Of a stretch of 64,000 bases of DNA, positions 60,263 through 64,000 are shown in pieces. The stretch spans positions 1-64,000 of the forward strand of contig CAXTHH010000001.1 in assembly GCA_964244065.1 (NCBI GenBank). The letters are read 5' to 3'. Positions within the stretch are counted from its first letter, which is position 1. Each line of letters opens with the position of its first letter. Below the pieces are notes generated by a model. That model was given only the letters and a program-made list of their open reading frames with translations, did not search any database and had not been told where the DNA came from. A program made the translations under genes and the position numbers. This DNA is from JASLDZ01 sp964244065 (GTDB taxonomy: Bacteria > Pseudomonadota > Alphaproteobacteria > Caulobacterales > Caulobacteraceae).

Positions 60263-61413
60263 GCGGAGACGGCCGGCGGGCGCAGGACCTCGACGGCGAA
60301 CGCCTCGATCTCCGCATTGTAGCTGTCGTGGGCCTCCATGAAGCCCATGTGGCCGCAGCCTTCCACCTCGAACAGCCGTGCGCCGGGAACGGCGGCGGCG
60401 ATGGTGCGGCTGGCGGAGGGCAGGGTGACGATGTCGCGGCCGCCCGTCAGCACCAGCGTCGGCACGGGGATGGAGGGCAGGGTCTCGGTCACCCGCCAGT
60501 GCAGCATGGCCAGGTTGCCCTTCGCCTGCACGGCGGGCGAGCCCTTGGACGCCAGGCGCGCCGTCAGGTCCACCTGGCCGCGCGTGGCGTGCCGGCCGAA
60601 GCCGGTCAGCCGCATGACCAGCTGGTTGGTCCCGCTGAGATAGCCCTGCCAGCTCGACGCCCACGCCAGGGGCGAGAGCAGGACGGTCAGGTGCATGAGG
60701 GGCTCGATCACGGGCGCCTTCAGCCCGCGCCAGAGCCCGCTCAGCAGCATGGTGCGGGTGGGGTCCTCATGCGTGGTGTCGACGAGCACCACGCCCGCCA
60801 CGCGCGCCCGCGCCTGCTCGGACGCGCTTCGCCAGAAGGTCTGCGTGGTCATCCCGCCGATGCTGTGCCCGACCAGCAGGACGGGACCCTCGCCCGCCGC
60901 CTCCACGACCGCGCCCAGCGCCTGCGCGAAGCGGTCGAGGGAGTAGACCCCGTCCGCCGGCTGCCCGGACCGGCCCAGGCCCGGAAGATCCCAGACGACG
61001 ATGCGGAAGCGGGCGCCCAGCTTCTGCTTGGCGTCGCCCCAAGCCGTCGAGTTCAGGCCCCACCCGTGGGTGAGCACGATGGTCGGACCCGTGGCGAGGC
61101 CCGAGGTCTCCACATGCAGCCTGGACCCGTCCGGCGCGGCGACCTCGTGCGAGACGGTGCGCGCGGTCATGGGCGTGTGACCGCCCCGGATCAGCGCGAG
61201 CACGACCAGCCGGCCCCCGCCGAGGCTCCAGGCCAGGAGGCCGAGGCCGGTCCACAGCCGCCAGTTCGGCCCGTGCACGTGATCGACGACGCGGCCGGAG
61301 ACGTCGAGCAGGTCGTATCCCTGCCACCAGCTCCACAGGAGCCAGGCCCCGAGGCCCAACAGGGCGAGCGACGCGAGCTGGAGAAGCAGCCGCGGGAAGA
61401 TGATGACGGGCAT
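60259..61413 (-). CDS. Alpha/beta hydrolase with N-terminal membrane segment
   Basis: A 384-residue protein from the ATG at 61413. The first 80 residues contain two hydrophobic helices (LLLQLASLALLGLGAWLLWS and WTGLGLLAWSLGGGRLVVLA), anchoring it in the inner membrane. The hydrolase domain has the oxyanion region LTHGWGLNSTAWGD, the nucleophile elbow LLVGHSIGGMTTQ, the acid in LVLTGGRDIVTLP, and the His in VEGCGHMGFMEAHD. Substrate is unknown and it could be an esterase, lipase or lactonase. Its start lies 344 bases from rpsL in a divergent arrangement. Confidence 0.88.
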   Translation of the reverse strand: MPVIIFPRLLLQLASLALLGLGAWLLWSWWQGYDLLDVSGRVVDHVHGPNWRLWTGLGLLAWSLGGGRLVVLALIRGGHTPMTARTVSHEVAAPDGSRLHVETSGLATGPTIVLTHGWGLNSTAWGDAKQKLGARFRIVVWDLPGLGRSGQPADGVYSLDRFAQALGAVVEAAGEGPVLLVGHSIGGMTTQTFWRSASEQARARVAGVVLVDTTHEDPTRTMLLSGLWRGLKAPVIEPLMHLTVLLSPLAWASSWQGYLSGTNQLVMRLTGFGRHATRGQVDLTARLASKGSPAVQAKGNLAMLHWRVTETLPSIPVPTLVLTGGRDIVTLPSASRTIAAAVPGARLFEVEGCGHMGFMEAHDSYNAEIEAFAVEVLRPPAVSA

Positions 61414-61532
61414 GGGAACTCCGCAGACGCCAGCCGCCGCGTGCCCGTCGGAAGCCGCCGCTCTCCCGCCGGTTCCGCGCCACATGCCCTGGCGGCGTGG
61501 ACGGCGCGCCCCGCGGCCGGAGCGGGCTCGCC

Positions 61533-61561
61533 TTGACCGCGCCTCAGCGCCCGCGTATGAG
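61533..61561 (+). promoter_or_regulatory. Probable sigma-70 promoter of rpsL-rpsG
   Basis: TTGACC at 61533-61538 and TATGAG at 61556-61561 with a 17-base spacer. Initiation near 61568 gives a leader of about 190 bases before rpsL. The same TTGA-17-TAT layout is seen upstream of rplJ. Confidence 0.55.
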
Positions 61562-61608
61562 CGCCGGCAGTTTCGGGGGCGTCCGCGTTCCCATACAACC
61601 GACGCGTA

Positions 61609-61727
61609 GGGGCTGAGCCCGCCGGAACGCCCGAAGCGCGCGTCCCGGCCCTTTCCGTTGGTCCCATCCACCCGCCCGGCCTCGGCCGGGAAAGGCTGCG
61701 GGGCGCTCGGCCGACAGGCTCAGCCCC
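61609..61727 (+). promoter_or_regulatory. Leader of rpsL with long-range complementary arms
   Basis: GGGGCTGAGCC at 61609-61619 is the exact reverse complement of GGCTCAGCCCC at 61717-61727. In the mRNA they would close a domain of about 97 bases that ends 30 bases before the rpsL start. S7 or S12 leader regulation is a possibility, but no known consensus is recognised. The rest of the 344-base gap (61414-61757) holds no gene that I can support. Confidence 0.45.
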
Positions 61728-61757
61728 GCACAGAACACACAGGACCGACCGAACCCT

Positions 61758-62129
61758 ATGCCCACGATCAACCAGCTGATCCGCAAGCCCCGCGTGGCGC
61801 GCCCGAACCGCAACAAGGTTCCGGCCCTGAAGGGCTCGCCCCAGCGGCGCGGCGTCTGCACCCGCGTCTATACGACCACGCCTAAGAAGCCGAACTCCGC
61901 CCTGCGCAAGGTGGCCAAGGTGCGCCTGACCAGCGGCATCGAGGCGGTGTGCTACATCCCAGGCGAAGGCCACAACCTGCAGGAGCACTCGGTGGTGCTG
62001 ATCCGCGGCGGCCGCGTGAAGGACCTTCCGGGCGTGCGCTATCACATCCTGCGCGGCGTGCTGGACACCCAGGGCGTGAAGAACCGCAAGCAGCGCCGCT
62101 CGCACTACGGCGCCAAGCGTCCGAAGTGA
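61758..62129 (+). CDS. rpsL: 30S ribosomal protein S12
   Basis: A 123-residue S12 of the decoding centre. The conserved blocks are GVCTRVYTTTPKKPNSALRK and GEGHNLQEHSVVLIRGGRVK, then DLPGVRYHILRG. The lysines at the main streptomycin-resistance positions (in TPKKPNS and GRVKDLPG) are in the sensitive form. Length and sequence are normal. It is the first gene of rpsL-rpsG-fusA, the str operon arrangement. Confidence 0.98.
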   Translation: MPTINQLIRKPRVARPNRNKVPALKGSPQRRGVCTRVYTTTPKKPNSALRKVAKVRLTSGIEAVCYIPGEGHNLQEHSVVLIRGGRVKDLPGVRYHILRGVLDTQGVKNRKQRRSHYGAKRPK

Positions 62130-62154
62130 TCTGGCGCTTCTGAGCGACAGATCA

Positions 62155-62172
62155 TCCCCGCGAAGGCGGGGA
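62155..62172 (+). repeat. Single REP-like hairpin between rpsL and rpsG
   Basis: TCCCCGC-GAAG-GCGGGGA, a 7-base-pair stem with the same GAAG tetraloop as the repeat pair at 32207-32329, and the flanks CA before and TCCAG after. It is a single unit lying in the rpsL-rpsG gap, inside the transcript. Confidence 0.7.
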
Positions 62173-62199
62173 TCCAGAAACACGATTTAGGAACCGCCC

Positions 62200-62673
62200 A
62201 TGTCCCGTCGTCACCGCGCAGAGAAGCGCGACGTCCTGCCGGATCCCAAGTTCGGCGACCTGACCCTGACCAAGTTCATGAACTACGTCATGTACGAAGG
62301 TAAGAAGGCCGTCGCCGAGAACATCGTCTACGGCGCCTTCGAGATCATCGAGACCAAGCGCCGCGACATGGACCCCCTGGCCGTGTTCCACACCGCGCTG
62401 GACAACGTGGCGCCGGCCATCGAGGTGCGCAGCCGCCGGGTCGGCGGCGCCACCTACCAAGTGCCCGTGGAGGTCCGCCCGGACCGCCGCCGCGCCCTGG
62501 CCATCCGCTGGCTGGTGAACGCGGCGCGCTCGCGCGGCGAGAACACCATGACCGAGAAGCTGGCCGGCGAGCTCCTGGACGCCTCCAACAACCGCGGCTC
62601 TTCGGTGAAGAAGCGCGAGGACACCCACAAGATGGCCGAAGCCAACCGCGCCTTCTCCCACTACCGCTGGTAA
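62200..62673 (+). CDS. rpsG: 30S ribosomal protein S7
   Basis: A 157-residue S7, the primary 16S rRNA binder that nucleates the 30S head. MSRRHRAEKRDVLPDPKFGD, KFMNYVMYEGKKAVAENIVY, VRSRRVGGATYQVPVEVRPD and KREDTHKMAEANRAFSHYRW are all characteristic. AGGAA lies six bases before the ATG. It is followed by fusA after 114 bases that contain a possible internal promoter. Confidence 0.98.
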   Translation: MSRRHRAEKRDVLPDPKFGDLTLTKFMNYVMYEGKKAVAENIVYGAFEIIETKRRDMDPLAVFHTALDNVAPAIEVRSRRVGGATYQVPVEVRPDRRRALAIRWLVNAARSRGENTMTEKLAGELLDASNNRGSSVKKREDTHKMAEANRAFSHYRW

Positions 62674-62707
62674 GCGGCGGGCGGTCGGTCAGGACGCCGC
62701 ACGTCGC

Positions 62708-62737
62708 TTGAGAAAGCGGCCGCGGCCCCCATATCGG
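62708..62737 (+). promoter_or_regulatory. Possible internal promoter upstream of fusA
   Basis: TTGAGA at 62708-62713, followed after 17-18 bases by ATATCGG around 62731-62737. The -10 is weaker than at rplJ and rpsL. It would give fusA an additional start point about 45 bases upstream of its ATG. Confidence 0.4.
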
Positions 62738-62787
62738 CGGCTCCCCCAGCGCTCCCCCCGACGCCCTCTCGCAGAGAGCAAAGACCT

Positions 62788-64000
<1,213 letters not shown>

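Overview
The window is high-GC chromosomal DNA (about 70% by eye) from an alphaproteobacterium, most likely a member of Caulobacteraceae (Phenylobacterium, Caulobacter or Brevundimonas type). The grounds are several TonB-dependent receptors with EVVVTG plug starts, S9 and DUF885 peptidases beside receptors, Pseudomonas-type cobalamin genes, and the sequences of RpoB, RpoC, S12, S7 and EF-G. The genus is inference. No phage, transposase, integrase or CRISPR array is visible.

Layout: 1-30 is the 3' end of a tRNA. 435-5972 is an iron-uptake type block (two TonB-dependent receptors and a PepSY membrane protein). 6059-12687 (minus) holds a SOUL haem-binding protein and a czcCBA-type metal efflux operon led by a small His/Cys-rich secreted protein. 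12990-19604 pairs a TonB receptor with an S9 peptidase, and a DUF885 peptidase is divergent. 19769-23619 has an ABC-F ATPase, a PQQ-type sugar dehydrogenase and two small proteins.

23632-35451 is a vitamin B12 locus. A cobalamin riboswitch with its own promoter heads the minus-strand operon btuB-cobD-cbiB-cobQ-cobT-cobS, and cobU-cobO and btuF/btuC-btuD lie around it. Together these take up corrinoids, adenosylate them and attach the lower ligand. No corrin-ring synthesis genes are present, so the locus looks like uptake and late assembly or salvage. A DUF1636 metal-binding protein closes the block. 35491-41475 carries an M14 peptidase, an NAD-dependent epimerase-like protein and a hybrid histidine kinase.

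41494-64000 is the transcription/translation core: rplJ-rplL, rpoB-rpoC, rpsL-rpsG-fusA (fusA runs off the window). Between rplL and rpoB, usually close neighbours, lie 6.4 kb of accessory genes. These are a 619-aa protein whose C-terminal third carries key residues of the CyaA/edema factor/ExoY class of nucleotidyl cyclase toxins, an ogt-type methyltransferase, a frameshifted and truncated ada-like gene, a DUF5694 protein, and an unrecognised 541-aa protein with a hydrophobic hairpin and a Pro/Ala-rich tail. This block is the most novel part of the window. Palindromic REP-like repeats lie in several intergenic gaps, including between rpoB and rpoC and between rpsL and rpsG.
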